The translations under genes were made by a program, and so were the position numbers. From positions 1-25,107 of the forward strand of contig CAMLDR010000046.1 in NCBI GenBank assembly GCA_946478775.1: 25,107 bases of DNA, in the 5' to 3' direction. This DNA is from an uncultured Flavobacteriales bacterium. Its GTDB lineage: Bacteria; Bacteroidota; Bacteroidia; Flavobacteriales; Crocinitomicaceae. This document shows, piece by piece, positions 8,501 to 15,583 of this stretch. The notes under the pieces are model-generated. The model worked only from the letters and a program-made list of their open reading frames with translations. It ran no database searches and was not told the origin of the DNA. Within the stretch, counting starts at the first letter, position 1, and each line of letters begins with the position of its first letter.

Positions 8501-8850
8501 ATTTCATTCAACTGGAGCGTATTCAACAACCTGTCCGAGACATTCGGAAAAAAAGATCCGATAATCCTCGCTGCCTGTGTTCTGTTAATTCGTCTACCAA
8601 AAGAATACAAACGCATCAATGGGAGCGCAAAATAACGCACCAACAAATAACCGTTCATTCCAAGGAACAAAATCAATAGAATAAACCGAACAGAACTCGG
8701 AAACCGACCAAAGTATTCCAGGACACTCACTGTTAACCAGGAGGCCAGTAAAAAGCCAACGACGATCAAAACACCCTTCAAGATCTCACTCTTGTAATAC
8801 TTGCGGATGAAGGCGTCTATTTGCTCAATTAAGCGATCAAATGCTGACAT
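5518..8850 (-). CDS. DUF4175-family membrane protein with long coiled coil
   Basis: A large protein (1110 residues from the ATG at 8848-8850) of unknown function. Three hydrophobic segments lie near the N-terminus (about 23-46, 54-76 and 157-177). A beta-rich region of about 300 residues, probably extracytoplasmic, follows. Next comes a very long Lys/Glu/Gln-rich coiled coil (about 510-800), a Gly/Pro/Gln-rich low-complexity segment with repeated PGxKPG-type stretches, and a conserved-looking helical tail ending KYYKDKAGKYFNQF. The layout fits proteins annotated DUF4175 in Flavobacteriia. I prefer the start MSAFDRLIEQ; an ATG 63 bases upstream (8913) lies beyond a promoter-like TACTTTAG (complement of 8877-8884), so it would not be transcribed from that box. 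First gene of the five-gene minus-strand operon. Confidence 0.8.
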   Translation of the reverse strand: MSAFDRLIEQIDAFIRKYYKSEILKGVLIVVGFLLASWLTVSVLEYFGRFPSSVRFILLILFLGMNGYLLVRYFALPLMRLYSFGRRINRTQAARIIGSFFPNVSDRLLNTLQLNEIVNENDRSFELIRASVSQKSNELLAVKFEEAVRYEESKKYLKYVIPIVLLFGTIAVLAPGWITKGSSNVVNFSQAQEAPFEFNLVNGKDKLREGTSYNVEVDITGLYVPEHVFLVSNRGRYKMGKVRKNRLAFPIENLKSDFVFHFESEGYESKEFEVKVLGNSSLGKVVATLHYPKYLRKKDERLLNVADLDIPEGTKVDWNVEARNVSWFKVFSKGFSRQFNGSNGSFESVYKEDGSVNFVLKNKDLNVLDTSNVQVHVVKDAYPSILVSESVDSVKNSVRLFEGLISDDYGLTSLYFMYTIKKKNGSELKRKMLVDKYSSTNGKFSFAVDFSRDNIDVEDKISYHFQVLDNDGVNGSKSTSSQNFVYELPTLTDLNEKRDEVQKELKNSLKDVFKKTEQFQKDVNKLQKSLMNKSKSDFKNMEQVQSLKQQQQSLQEELQSIKDKLDASNQEKNKLSEQDEELLKQQELIEELLKEVMDDELKKLLDELEKLMEKNDQQQMKNETEKLDASSDEMKKQLDRTMEMLKRLQVNEKIDDLEKELDQLAEEQEKLEKDIKEEKTSEKEAAKKQEELNKKFDDLKEDLKELQKLNEELERPMPMDSFEQEQQDISKEMNDAKSKLDQGKKGKAGENQKKAAEKMKELSDQLNNQQEEANKKQNEEDMGLIRLLLENLMSLSFDQEYVMNRFGKVKDMDPYYNKLGRKQRSIIDDNQLIEDSLMALAKRQTKIAPFIDKELKDIRSNFGLITNEIGEHNRRGMLQHQQYVMTSYNNLALMLNESLQSMQQQAQQQKPGSGSCDNPGGAGKKPSDGMSPGDMKEMLKKQLEQMKKGPNPGGKQPGDKPGQGNQGMPGLGNKEIAKMAAQQTAIRQRLEQIRNEMNKEGNGKGNQLNPLIKELEEQEKQLINKQFSPDMIRRQQDILTRLLESEKALKERGFEEKRESTSEKNTNYGNLIRFDEYKRNKLGQVELLRAVDPLLTKYYKDKAGKYFNQF

Positions 8851-8981
8851 AAAATAATTCTTATTCGAATAACTTACTAAAGTAGAAAAGTTCATACAGA
8901 ACATCTTCTTCAAAATTCAAAGGTCTGTACATTTAACTCTTAAAAAAGGTTAATCTTTCCAGTACTTCCCACTTAACGATT

Positions 8982-9014
8982 TTGCGGAATCGGGTTATTA
9001 TTTAATTACTTTTG
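8982..9014 (+). promoter_or_regulatory. Flavobacterial-type promoter of gltX
   Basis: TTG at 8982-8984 and the perfect -7 element TACTTTTG at 9007-9014 are 22 bases apart, within the 17-23 range reported for Flavobacterium promoters. The gltX ATG is 17 bases downstream of the -7 box, giving a very short leader. Confidence 0.7.
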
Positions 9015-9030
9015 CATAAAATTTACTAGC

Positions 9031-10542
9031 ATGAGTTCCTCAAACGTTCGTGTTCGCTTCGCACCCTCCCCAACCGGTCCTTTACACATGGGTGGTGTTA
9101 GAACAGCACTTTATAATTACCTTTTTGCAAAGCACAATAATGGAACATTCATTATTCGAATAGAAGATACTGATCAAACCCGTTTTGTTCCCGGTGCACA
9201 GGAGTACATCATGGACTCTTTAAACTGGTGTGGAATCATTCCGGATGAAGGCCCGGGAATTGGTGGAGATTATGGTCCGTACGTTCAAAGTGAGCGCAAG
9301 GAGATGTATCGTCCGTATGCCGAGAGCTTAGTAGAAAACGATAAAGCTTATTATGCCTTCGACACACCGGAAGAATTGGAGGCTGTTCGTGAGCAGGCAA
9401 AACAAATGGGAATGCCCAACTGGCAATATAACAGTGTTACACGTACGAATCTGAAAAACTCATTGACGCTTCCGGCAGATGAAGTAAAACGTCGTTTGGA
9501 AGCCGGAGATCCATACGTTATTCGCTTCAAAATGCCTAGAAATGAAGATGTTAGACTGGAGGATATCATCAGGGGATGGGTGGTTGTAAACACTAACAAC
9601 CTGGATGATAAGGTTTTATTCAAAAGCGATGGAATGCCGACCTATCATTTGGCAAATATTGTGGATGATCATTTGATGAAGATATCACACGTAATTCGCG
9701 GAGAAGAGTGGTTACCATCCGCACCCATGCACGTGATGTTGTACCAGGCATTCGGATGGGATGAACCACAATTTGCGCATTTGCCTTTGTTACTAAGACC
9801 TGACGGGAACGGAAAACTTTCCAAAAGAGACGGTGATCGCTTAGGTTTCCCGGTATTCCCGGCAAACTGGACAACGGCTGAAGGAGAGCTATACTCGGGA
9901 TACCGTGAGAACGGGTACTTTGCAGGAGCATTCATTAATATGCTTGCCTTCTTAGGATGGAATCCTGGAACAACACAGGAAATTTTCTCCATGGATGAAC
10001 TGATCCAGGCATTTACATTGGACAGAGTAGGGAAGGCCGGAGCAAAATTTGATCCGGAGAAAACAAAATGGTTCCAACAGCAATACCTGAAAACTACTTC
10101 CGAAAAGGAGTTAGCAAGTATGTTAAAGGAGCAGTTCAACTTAACAGATTCTGAAGAGCGTTTGGTGGCATTCTGTAAACTAATGAAAGAACGTGCCACT
10201 TTCGTAAAAGATATGATGACGGAAGGATCTTACCTGATCAACAAGCCAACATCTTATGATGAGCAAACGGTTTCCAAGAAATGGAAAGAAGACTCTTCAG
10301 CATTAATGAGCGAATGGAAAAGCAAACTAGAGGCTCTTTCAACCTTTGATGCACCAACTATTGAAACCGCATTTAAATCCTTCCTGGAAGAGAAATCACT
10401 GGGGATTGGAGCAGTACTGCCATTATTCAGATTGCTGCTGACAGGCGCAGGGATGGGGCCGTCTATGTTCGAAATTTCTTCTTATTTAGGGAAAGAAGAA
10501 ACGATGAACCGCATGAATGAAGGATTAGCAAAACTGGGATGA
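9031..10542 (+). CDS. gltX: Glutamate--tRNA ligase
   Basis: GltX charges tRNA-Glu with glutamate; it is a class I cytoplasmic aminoacyl-tRNA synthetase. The 503-residue length is normal. The HIGH-type signature is PLHMGG (His19) within RFAPSPTGPLHMGGVRTALYN, here split as RFAPSPTGP and LHMGGVRTALYN. The KMSKS-type loop is KLSKRD (262-267). The segments RIEDTDQTR and LVENDKAYYAFDTPEE match the bacterial discriminating/non-discriminating GluRS family. Which type it is cannot be decided here, and I saw no gatCAB genes. The ATG at 9031 is preceded by a strong promoter. The stop overlaps the folB start as ATGA, so the two are co-transcribed and translationally coupled. Confidence 0.97.
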   Translation: MSSSNVRVRFAPSPTGPLHMGGVRTALYNYLFAKHNNGTFIIRIEDTDQTRFVPGAQEYIMDSLNWCGIIPDEGPGIGGDYGPYVQSERKEMYRPYAESLVENDKAYYAFDTPEELEAVREQAKQMGMPNWQYNSVTRTNLKNSLTLPADEVKRRLEAGDPYVIRFKMPRNEDVRLEDIIRGWVVVNTNNLDDKVLFKSDGMPTYHLANIVDDHLMKISHVIRGEEWLPSAPMHVMLYQAFGWDEPQFAHLPLLLRPDGNGKLSKRDGDRLGFPVFPANWTTAEGELYSGYRENGYFAGAFINMLAFLGWNPGTTQEIFSMDELIQAFTLDRVGKAGAKFDPEKTKWFQQQYLKTTSEKELASMLKEQFNLTDSEERLVAFCKLMKERATFVKDMMTEGSYLINKPTSYDEQTVSKKWKEDSSALMSEWKSKLEALSTFDAPTIETAFKSFLEEKSLGIGAVLPLFRLLLTGAGMGPSMFEISSYLGKEETMNRMNEGLAKLG

Positions 10543-10901
10543 ATCACATCATTGAAGTAAACGGAATAAAACTCTACGCTTACCACGGCTGTTTGGAGGA
10601 AGAAGGTAAGATCGGTGGAAACTACATTGTAGATGTTCGCATGAAAACGGATTTTCAGCAGGCAGCTTTGAGTGACGAGTTGAGCCAGACGATTGACTAT
10701 GTGCATATCAATGCGATTGTAACACAGGAAATGGCCATTCGTTCCAAGCTGATCGAGCACGTAGGCCAACGAATTGTTTCACGCATTGAACAAGAAATCA
10801 GCGGGTTAATCGGTTTACGTGTGAAGGTCACCAAAATCTGCCCTCCAATCAATGGAGATGTAGATAATGTTGCGATTATTATTGAGACGGGAACTTGGTA
10901 G
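10539..10901 (+). CDS. folB: Dihydroneopterin aldolase
   Basis: FolB cleaves 7,8-dihydroneopterin to 6-hydroxymethyl-dihydropterin and glycolaldehyde in folate synthesis. The 120-residue length is standard. Family features are present: IKLYAYHGCLEEE (10-22, with Glu near 22), TIDYVHINAIV (Tyr54 position) and VKVTKICPP (Lys99, the catalytic Lys region). The start ATG overlaps the gltX stop (ATGA, 4 bases). The end of the gene carries the -33 element of the tRNA-Cys promoter. No other folate genes are in the window. Confidence 0.93.
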   Translation: MNHIIEVNGIKLYAYHGCLEEEGKIGGNYIVDVRMKTDFQQAALSDELSQTIDYVHINAIVTQEMAIRSKLIEHVGQRIVSRIEQEISGLIGLRVKVTKICPPINGDVDNVAIIIETGTW

Positions 10902-10927
10902 TTTTATAAGAATTATTACTATTTTTG
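10895..10927 (+). promoter_or_regulatory. Promoter of tRNA-Cys
   Basis: TTG at 10895-10897 (inside the last codons of folB) and a perfect TATTTTTG at 10920-10927 are 22 bases apart. The tRNA begins 13 bases after the -7 box, consistent with a start a few bases upstream of the mature 5' end. This is an independent promoter for the tRNA, although readthrough from folB is also possible. Confidence 0.75.
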
Positions 10928-10939
10928 TCGGCACAATAC

Positions 10940-11010
10940 GGTCTCGTGGCCGAGCGGTTAGGCAACGGTCTGCAAAACCGTCTACTCCGGTTCGAATCCG
11001 GACGAGACCT
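10940..11010 (+). tRNA. tRNA-Cys (anticodon GCA)
   Basis: A 71-base cloverleaf. The acceptor stem GGTCTCG (10940-10946) pairs fully with CGAGACC (11003-11009). The anticodon stem ACGGT/ACCGT encloses the loop CTGCAAA, with anticodon GCA at 10972-10974. The T arm CCGGTTCGAATCCGG is intact. The discriminator base is T (U73), the identity base for cysteine. The CCA end is not encoded. Promoter and terminator flank it tightly. Confidence 0.98.
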
Positions 11011-11013
11011 CTT

Positions 11014-11050
11014 AAAAGTCTTCATCACATGATGAGGACTTTTTTATTTT
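11014..11050 (+). terminator. Rho-independent terminator of tRNA-Cys
   Basis: A 13-pair stem (11014-11026 with 11031-11043, one G-U wobble) has the loop ACAT. The T-run begins within the 3' arm and continues to 11050. It starts four bases past the mature tRNA end. Confidence 0.92.
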
Positions 11051-11108
11051 AAGTCATTTAATATCTGCGAAACAGACACTCCGGTTTCCCGCACATCATT
11101 CTGTTTGC

Positions 11109-11140
11109 TTGTAGTGGCAGAAAATTTTCTGCCACTACAA
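11109..11140. repeat. Perfect 32-base palindrome (GTAGTGGCAGA type)
   Basis: Both 16-base halves match perfectly around the centre 11124/11125 (TTGTAGTGGCAG ... CTGCCACTACAA). It lies between the tRNA-Cys terminator and the terminator of the anti-sigma gene. It resembles the hairpin at 19227-19256, which shares GTAG[TG]GGCA arms, so both may belong to one family of dispersed intergenic palindromes. Confidence 0.75.
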
Positions 11141-11193
11141 AATTTCATCCATACGAATTCCGCAAATATCATTTGTTATTCGCGAGATACAAC

Positions 11194-11218
11194 AAAAAAG
11201 TCCCGCTTCTGCGGGACT
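11194..11218 (-). terminator. Rho-independent terminator of the sigma/anti-sigma operon
   Basis: AGTCCCGC (11199-11206) and GCGGGACT (11211-11218) form an 8-bp GC-rich stem with the loop TTCT. On the minus strand a T-run (complement of 11194-11199) follows. It lies 35 bases past the stop of the gene ending at 11254. Confidence 0.92.
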
Positions 11219-11253
11219 CCTTGCTTATTGTTTCAGTTTATGATGTGTAATTA

Positions 11254-12195
11254 TTAGCGTCTATATAGCTGGAAAATTTGTGCTTTTTGGAACGGTTTTC
11301 CATTGAGGTCTTTTCCATCAATGAATACAGCGTAAGATCCCGGTTTTGCATCATCACCTCCAACTTTACCATCCCATCCTTCATTCGGATCCTTTGTTTG
11401 GAACAATGTTCTGTTATTCTGATCTGTAATCGTCATCTTGAAATCGACGATGTTCTCCACTTTAACAATATAGGTATCGTTAACTTTATCTCCGTCAGGT
11501 GTAAAAATATTAGGGAATTCAGCAATTCTAACAGCATCCTCATACTTCACAGGTTCTGCTTTATCCTCTGTTTGTTTTGTAGAAGGAAGTTCCTTTATCT
11601 CATCTTTCTTCTGATCACTCGGTGAAACTGTTTTCTTGTGTTCCTTCGTTTCAGATCCTGTCTGTTTCAAATGATCTACCGAAGTTGATTTTTCTTTCGG
11701 TATTACTTTCTCTTCTTTCATGGATTCAGCACCTACACCTGCCTTTTCTCCCGGATCAATCGTTGACTTGTTTTCCTTGCCGGATGGATTTGGTTCCTGC
11801 GGAAGGTCTTTGAGTAGTTCATTGGAGCGCACATTCGGTTCCGTATAAACCATACGTGAGCCCGTACCTGTTTCTCCAACCGAACTTTCTTCCGGTTGAG
11901 ATGTGGTAACGTTTTGTGAAATCTCTTTTGAAGAATCGACCTTTTTGTCTGTCGGTTCCTGACCTGAATTCAAAGCAACAACAGCAGTGACCACACCCAC
12001 GGTTCCCACCGCAGCCGAGCCAATGATCCATTTCGTCAAAGCAGAAAGACCCTTGGTTGCAACTGTTGCCGTTGAAGCAACACCTGCAGCAGCCATCTTA
12101 GCCTGAACACCAGCCCACAACTCCGGTTTTACCGCAGCGGTTTGGTTTTCAAATGCTTTCGAAAACAGTTCTTGTATATTATCTTTTTCAATCAC
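11254..12195 (-). CDS. Putative anti-sigma factor with C-terminal gliding-motility/T9SS type-B (CHU_C-like) domain
   Basis: A 313-residue single-pass membrane protein. Residues 1-45 (ELFSKAFENQTAAVKPELW) resemble the short cytoplasmic N-terminus of Bacteroidetes anti-sigma proteins. One transmembrane helix follows at about 56-75. A long linker rich in Lys, Glu, Ser, Thr and Pro spans 80-220. The last 90 residues (224-313, with NIFTPDGDKVNDTY and GWDGKVGG...PGSYAVFI) match the gliding-motility-associated C-terminal domain used as a type-B T9SS signal. There is no N-terminal signal peptide. The predicted topology puts that domain in the periplasm while still membrane-tethered. The start is GTG (12193-12195), overlapping the sigma-factor stop by 8 bases, which implies coupling and supports an anti-sigma role. 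Function is inferred from layout, not proven. Confidence 0.78.
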   Translation of the reverse strand: MIEKDNIQELFSKAFENQTAAVKPELWAGVQAKMAAAGVASTATVATKGLSALTKWIIGSAAVGTVGVVTAVVALNSGQEPTDKKVDSSKEISQNVTTSQPEESSVGETGTGSRMVYTEPNVRSNELLKDLPQEPNPSGKENKSTIDPGEKAGVGAESMKEEKVIPKEKSTSVDHLKQTGSETKEHKKTVSPSDQKKDEIKELPSTKQTEDKAEPVKYEDAVRIAEFPNIFTPDGDKVNDTYIVKVENIVDFKMTITDQNNRTLFQTKDPNEGWDGKVGGDDAKPGSYAVFIDGKDLNGKPFQKAQIFQLYRR

Positions 12196-12721
12196 GTTCT
12201 AATAGTTCTAATTGAGTGCGTAGAAAAGCTCGTGCACGCGAGTATTGTGATTTGGAGGTATTCTCCGTCACTCCCAATGTATCTGCTATTTCTTTGTGTG
12301 AATAACCTTCAATTGCAAACATGTTAAATACAATTCGGTATCCATCCGGCATTCCGTCAATCAATTTCATTAACTGTGCCAAATCCATTCCATCAAACTG
12401 ATGGTCTGTAAACCCTACCTTGTATTGAACTTCTTCAACCTGAACATCATCCAATAATTTCTTGTTCTTTCGAATGGTATCCAAAGCTGTATTTACTACA
12501 ATCCTTCTGATCCATCCTTCCAGAGACCCTTCCATTTTGAAATCCACAATCTTCTGAAAGACTTTTACAAAACCATCTTGTAATACGTCCTCAGCTTCCT
12601 GGTTATTTCTCAGATAACGTTGGCAAACTGCCAGCATCTTGGGAGCAAACTTATCAAACAACGCTCGCTGTGCTTTTGAATTTCCTTTGGCGCATTCATT
12701 TACCAATGTTAAATCATCCAT
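12188..12721 (-). CDS. RNA polymerase sigma factor, ECF/sigma-70 family
   Basis: A 177-residue ECF-type sigma factor with regions 2 and 4 only. Region 2 is about 10-85, with EDVLQDGFVKVFQKI (44-58) for core binding and WIRRIVVNTALDTIRK near the -10-recognition helix. Region 4 is about 116-165, with the helix-turn-helix GYSHKEIADTLGVTENTSKSQYSRA. The ATG at 12719-12721 is the only sensible start. The stop overlaps the downstream membrane protein by 8 bases, a normal layout for a sigma factor and its anti-sigma factor. ECF regulons are often autoregulated, but the target promoter cannot be identified here. Confidence 0.93.
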   Translation of the reverse strand: MDDLTLVNECAKGNSKAQRALFDKFAPKMLAVCQRYLRNNQEAEDVLQDGFVKVFQKIVDFKMEGSLEGWIRRIVVNTALDTIRKNKKLLDDVQVEEVQYKVGFTDHQFDGMDLAQLMKLIDGMPDGYRIVFNMFAIEGYSHKEIADTLGVTENTSKSQYSRARAFLRTQLELLERD

Positions 12722-12820
12722 AGCACTTGCTGTATCAATAGACTCTAAACTACCAAAAAAGGTTGCATCAGTCTGAATACTTCAAAATAAAAATTAATTT
12801 AGTAGCACTTTAACACCCCA

Positions 12821-14050
12821 ATGAAAAGAAGTATTGCCTCCTTGTTACTGATTTTTATATCAGCAACAACCGTACATTCTCAGAAGATCGCTCTTCTTCC
12901 CGGATCCTATTCCGCTTATCTTCAATTAAATGAAACTACTCAGTTACCCGTTCATTTAACTGTTGAGAAGAAGCAAAAAAGAATGCTCCTGGTTGTCCAC
13001 AATGCAGCCGAAAGAATTGAATTAACGAATGGCATAAGAAAAGGAGATACCATCATTTTACCTTTTCCAAGTTTTGATTCTGAGTTGCGTTTTATCACAG
13101 ATAAGAAGAAAGAAATCCGTGGATTTTGGTTCAACTACAATAAAGGTGCAAACTACAAAATACCTTTTTTCGCTAATTTCAATCAAAAACCACGAAAAAA
13201 AGATGCTCCCCTGGGAAATTTAAGCGGGAAATGGGAAACACATTTTTCCCCTCAAACGGATGACGAAGAAAACGCTTTGGGAATTATTGAACAGCAACAG
13301 AACCACATTACGGGAACTTTCAGAACCGAAACGGGAGATTACCGATTTTTGGAAGGCTCCATTGAAGGTTCCAAATTCTACCTTTCTGCTTTTGACGGAT
13401 CTCATGCATTTCTGTTGAATGGAACCTTAAAAGATCAGCGCGTCCAGGGTTACTTCTACAGTGGTAAACATTATTCAACTGATTTCGTGGCAAGCTATAA
13501 TCCAAACTTTGAACTGCGGGATCCGGATTCCATTACCTCTCTTAAAACAAGCAATACTCCTTTCAGTTTTCATCTCAAAACCATTAACGGAACAGATTAT
13601 TCCTTTCCAAATCCGGAAACAAGAGGAAAGGTTGTCATTATTCAGATCATGGGTACCTGGTGTCCTAATTGTATGGATGAAACCAATTACTACAAAGAAC
13701 TATACGACAAATACCATTCAAAAGGTCTGGAGATTATTTCAATCGGATATGAAGCGGCAGATTCTTTTGAAGAACAGGCAAACAAGATCCTGACTCTCAA
13801 GCAGCGAAAAAATCTCGATTTTACTTTTTTAGTTGGGGGTAAGGCCTCCAAAGGAATTGCTTCCGAACAGTTTAAAATGCTCAATGAAGTGATTTCATTT
13901 CCAACATCCATCTATATAGGAAGAGATGGTGAAGTGAAACGCATCCATACCGGTTTCAACGGTCCGGGAACCGGTGACGTTTATACCGAATACGTAAATA
14001 AAACAAACGCCCTGATCGAGTCCTTACTGGGAATTAACGGTTCAAAGTAA
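12821..14050 (+). CDS. TlpA-family periplasmic thiol-disulfide oxidoreductase with N-terminal beta domains
   Basis: A 409-residue exported protein. The signal peptide is MKRSIASLLLIFISATTVHS, followed by Gln. The N-terminal two thirds (about 22-250) look like two related beta-rich modules, beginning LPGSYSAYLQLNETTQLP and LSGKWETHFSPQTDDEE, each followed by an Ile/Val-rich strand; their role is unknown. The C-terminal thioredoxin-fold domain contains the redox motif CPNC (Cys281, Cys284) in GTWCPNC, then ETNYYKELYDKYHSKGLEIISIGYE, and the cis-Pro region ISFPTSIYIGRDGEV. Family members reduce or exchange disulfides in the periplasm. The gene is divergent from the sigma factor and overlaps the convergent M28 peptidase gene by 17 bases at its 3' end. 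Confidence 0.88.
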   Translation: MKRSIASLLLIFISATTVHSQKIALLPGSYSAYLQLNETTQLPVHLTVEKKQKRMLLVVHNAAERIELTNGIRKGDTIILPFPSFDSELRFITDKKKEIRGFWFNYNKGANYKIPFFANFNQKPRKKDAPLGNLSGKWETHFSPQTDDEENALGIIEQQQNHITGTFRTETGDYRFLEGSIEGSKFYLSAFDGSHAFLLNGTLKDQRVQGYFYSGKHYSTDFVASYNPNFELRDPDSITSLKTSNTPFSFHLKTINGTDYSFPNPETRGKVVIIQIMGTWCPNCMDETNYYKELYDKYHSKGLEIISIGYEAADSFEEQANKILTLKQRKNLDFTFLVGGKASKGIASEQFKMLNEVISFPTSIYIGRDGEVKRIHTGFNGPGTGDVYTEYVNKTNALIESLLGINGSK

Positions 14051-15494
14051 GTCTTTTTGAAGCATCTGCTATTTCCCATGCAGTAAAGAAAACCAAACGG
14101 GCTACTTTTTCCACTTTCGGGAAAATGATCTTCTCTACATCATCTGTTGGCTGATGGTAATCCTCGTGAACCCCGCTGAAATAGAAAATAACCGGAATGT
14201 TGTGTTTCGCAAAATTGTAGTGATCTGAGCGATAATAGAACTGGTTCGGATCAGATAAACTGTTGAATTTATAGTCCAGCTTCAATTGCGTATACTTGGT
14301 ATTTACCCGTTCATTTGCATCGTGCAGCTCATTGCTCAACATATTTGATCCGATAATATAAATGTAATTGGTATCTTTTTCGTGCCCGATATCATTTCTC
14401 CCGATCATATCAATATTCAAATCTGCAACTGTATTTGATAATGGAATAACAGGATGTGAAGAATAATAATCAGAACCAAGTAATCCCTTCTCTTCACCTG
14501 AAACGGGCATAATCAAAACAGAACGTTTTGGTCCCTGTCCATTCTTTTTCGCTTCCATAAAAGCTTCAGCTAATTCCAGCAATGCAACTGTTCCTGTTCC
14601 ATCATCATCCGCTCCGTTATAAACCACTCCATGATCCACTCCAATGTGATCATAATGTGCAGTAATCACCACTACTTCTTTTGAAAGGACCGGATCACTT
14701 CCTTCTATATAGGCCAATACATTTGAACTTGTAAGTCTTTCCTCCTGCGTATTCAGTTGTGCATTTAGTGTAAATAACGGTTTCGGATTTTCTGTTTCTT
14801 TGAAAGTACCGTTTCCAAACAGGTATTTGTTTGATTTGTTTTTCAATGATAGCAGAGCAGAATCTTTTACAAAAAGAATCGGAAATTCCTCTTTCTTCTT
14901 TTCATCAGCCAAATACATTGTTTTCGTTGTTACATAATGCTCCATGTATTCATAAAGCGTTTCGTACTTATCCGAAACGAGGATGATTCCTTTTACATTT
15001 TTGCCCAGCTGCTTTTTTAAAACAGAAACTTCTTTGCGGACCTCCATACTTTGCATGAAGTAAATAACGTAGCATGGCTCTTCTCCCACTTTCGGCAATT
15101 GTTCCACACTATAAACCGGTACATTCTCTAAGTTCGTTTTAGACTTGCAAGCATAATAAATGAAGTCTGTTTTGAAATTCAATGCCTGATTATTCAAAGA
15201 CATACTTCCACCCGGGGTACTTTCAATAACATCAAAAAACTGTTCATAACCCGACATTCCCGGAGCAAAAGAACAACCCAATTTCTTAAAATAAGCACTC
15301 AAGTATTCAGCTGTCATTTTCTGTCCCTGCTTTCCGGTTTCTCTGCCTAAATAGGCATCCGAGGCCAAAATGGTCAGATTCTTTTGAAGATCGGCTTCAT
15401 TAATATAGGAACTGTACTTTTTTGCTACATCCTCTTGCTGAGAAAAACATACGCACAAGGCACTTGAAAATAGTATACTGGAAATAATCTTCAT
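14034..15494 (-). CDS. M28-family zinc aminopeptidase, exported
   Basis: A 486-residue protein of the M28 (Zn-carboxypeptidase-fold aminopeptidase) family. A signal peptide MKIISSILFSSALCVCFS precedes Gln-Gln; no type IX sorting domain is evident at the C-terminus. Metal and catalytic residues are recognisable: ITAHYDHIG (His280), the Asp cluster in NGADDDGTGT (296-298), VSGEEKGLLGS (Glu334/335), NIDMIGR (Asp362) and HEDYHQPTDD (His447). The region 125-230 before the catalytic core may be a PA-like insert. Its likely job is to cut N-terminal residues from peptides in the periplasm or outside the cell. Its 3' end overlaps the TlpA gene; rpiB lies upstream on the same strand, 89 bases away, separated by a large inverted repeat. 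Confidence 0.9.
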   Translation of the reverse strand: MKIISSILFSSALCVCFSQQEDVAKKYSSYINEADLQKNLTILASDAYLGRETGKQGQKMTAEYLSAYFKKLGCSFAPGMSGYEQFFDVIESTPGGSMSLNNQALNFKTDFIYYACKSKTNLENVPVYSVEQLPKVGEEPCYVIYFMQSMEVRKEVSVLKKQLGKNVKGIILVSDKYETLYEYMEHYVTTKTMYLADEKKKEEFPILFVKDSALLSLKNKSNKYLFGNGTFKETENPKPLFTLNAQLNTQEERLTSSNVLAYIEGSDPVLSKEVVVITAHYDHIGVDHGVVYNGADDDGTGTVALLELAEAFMEAKKNGQGPKRSVLIMPVSGEEKGLLGSDYYSSHPVIPLSNTVADLNIDMIGRNDIGHEKDTNYIYIIGSNMLSNELHDANERVNTKYTQLKLDYKFNSLSDPNQFYYRSDHYNFAKHNIPVIFYFSGVHEDYHQPTDDVEKIIFPKVEKVARLVFFTAWEIADASKRLTLNR

Positions 15495-15511
15495 ACTTAC
15501 TAAATTGAGAA

Positions 15512-15580
15512 TGTAAAATGGAGAATTGACAAGCGAAAAATTATGCTCAATCTTGTCAATTCTCCATTATCAATTTTACA
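15512..15580. repeat. Inverted repeat between rpiB and M28 peptidase genes
   Basis: A perfect 16-base pair of arms, ATGGAGAATTGACAAG (15518-15533) and CTTGTCAATTCTCCAT (15552-15567), encloses an 18-base loop. Outer arms TGTAAAA (15512-15518) and TTTTACA (15574-15580) extend it after a 6-base bulge on the right. It occupies nearly the whole 89-base gap. No T-run follows on the minus strand, so a simple terminator is unlikely. The AATTGACAA-type sequence suggests a member of a dispersed intergenic repeat family. Confidence 0.7.
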
Positions 15581-15583
15581 TTA

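Noticed and set aside
10867..11052. Open frame running through the tRNA-Cys gene
   Set aside because: It overlaps a complete tRNA, its promoter and its terminator, and resembles no protein.
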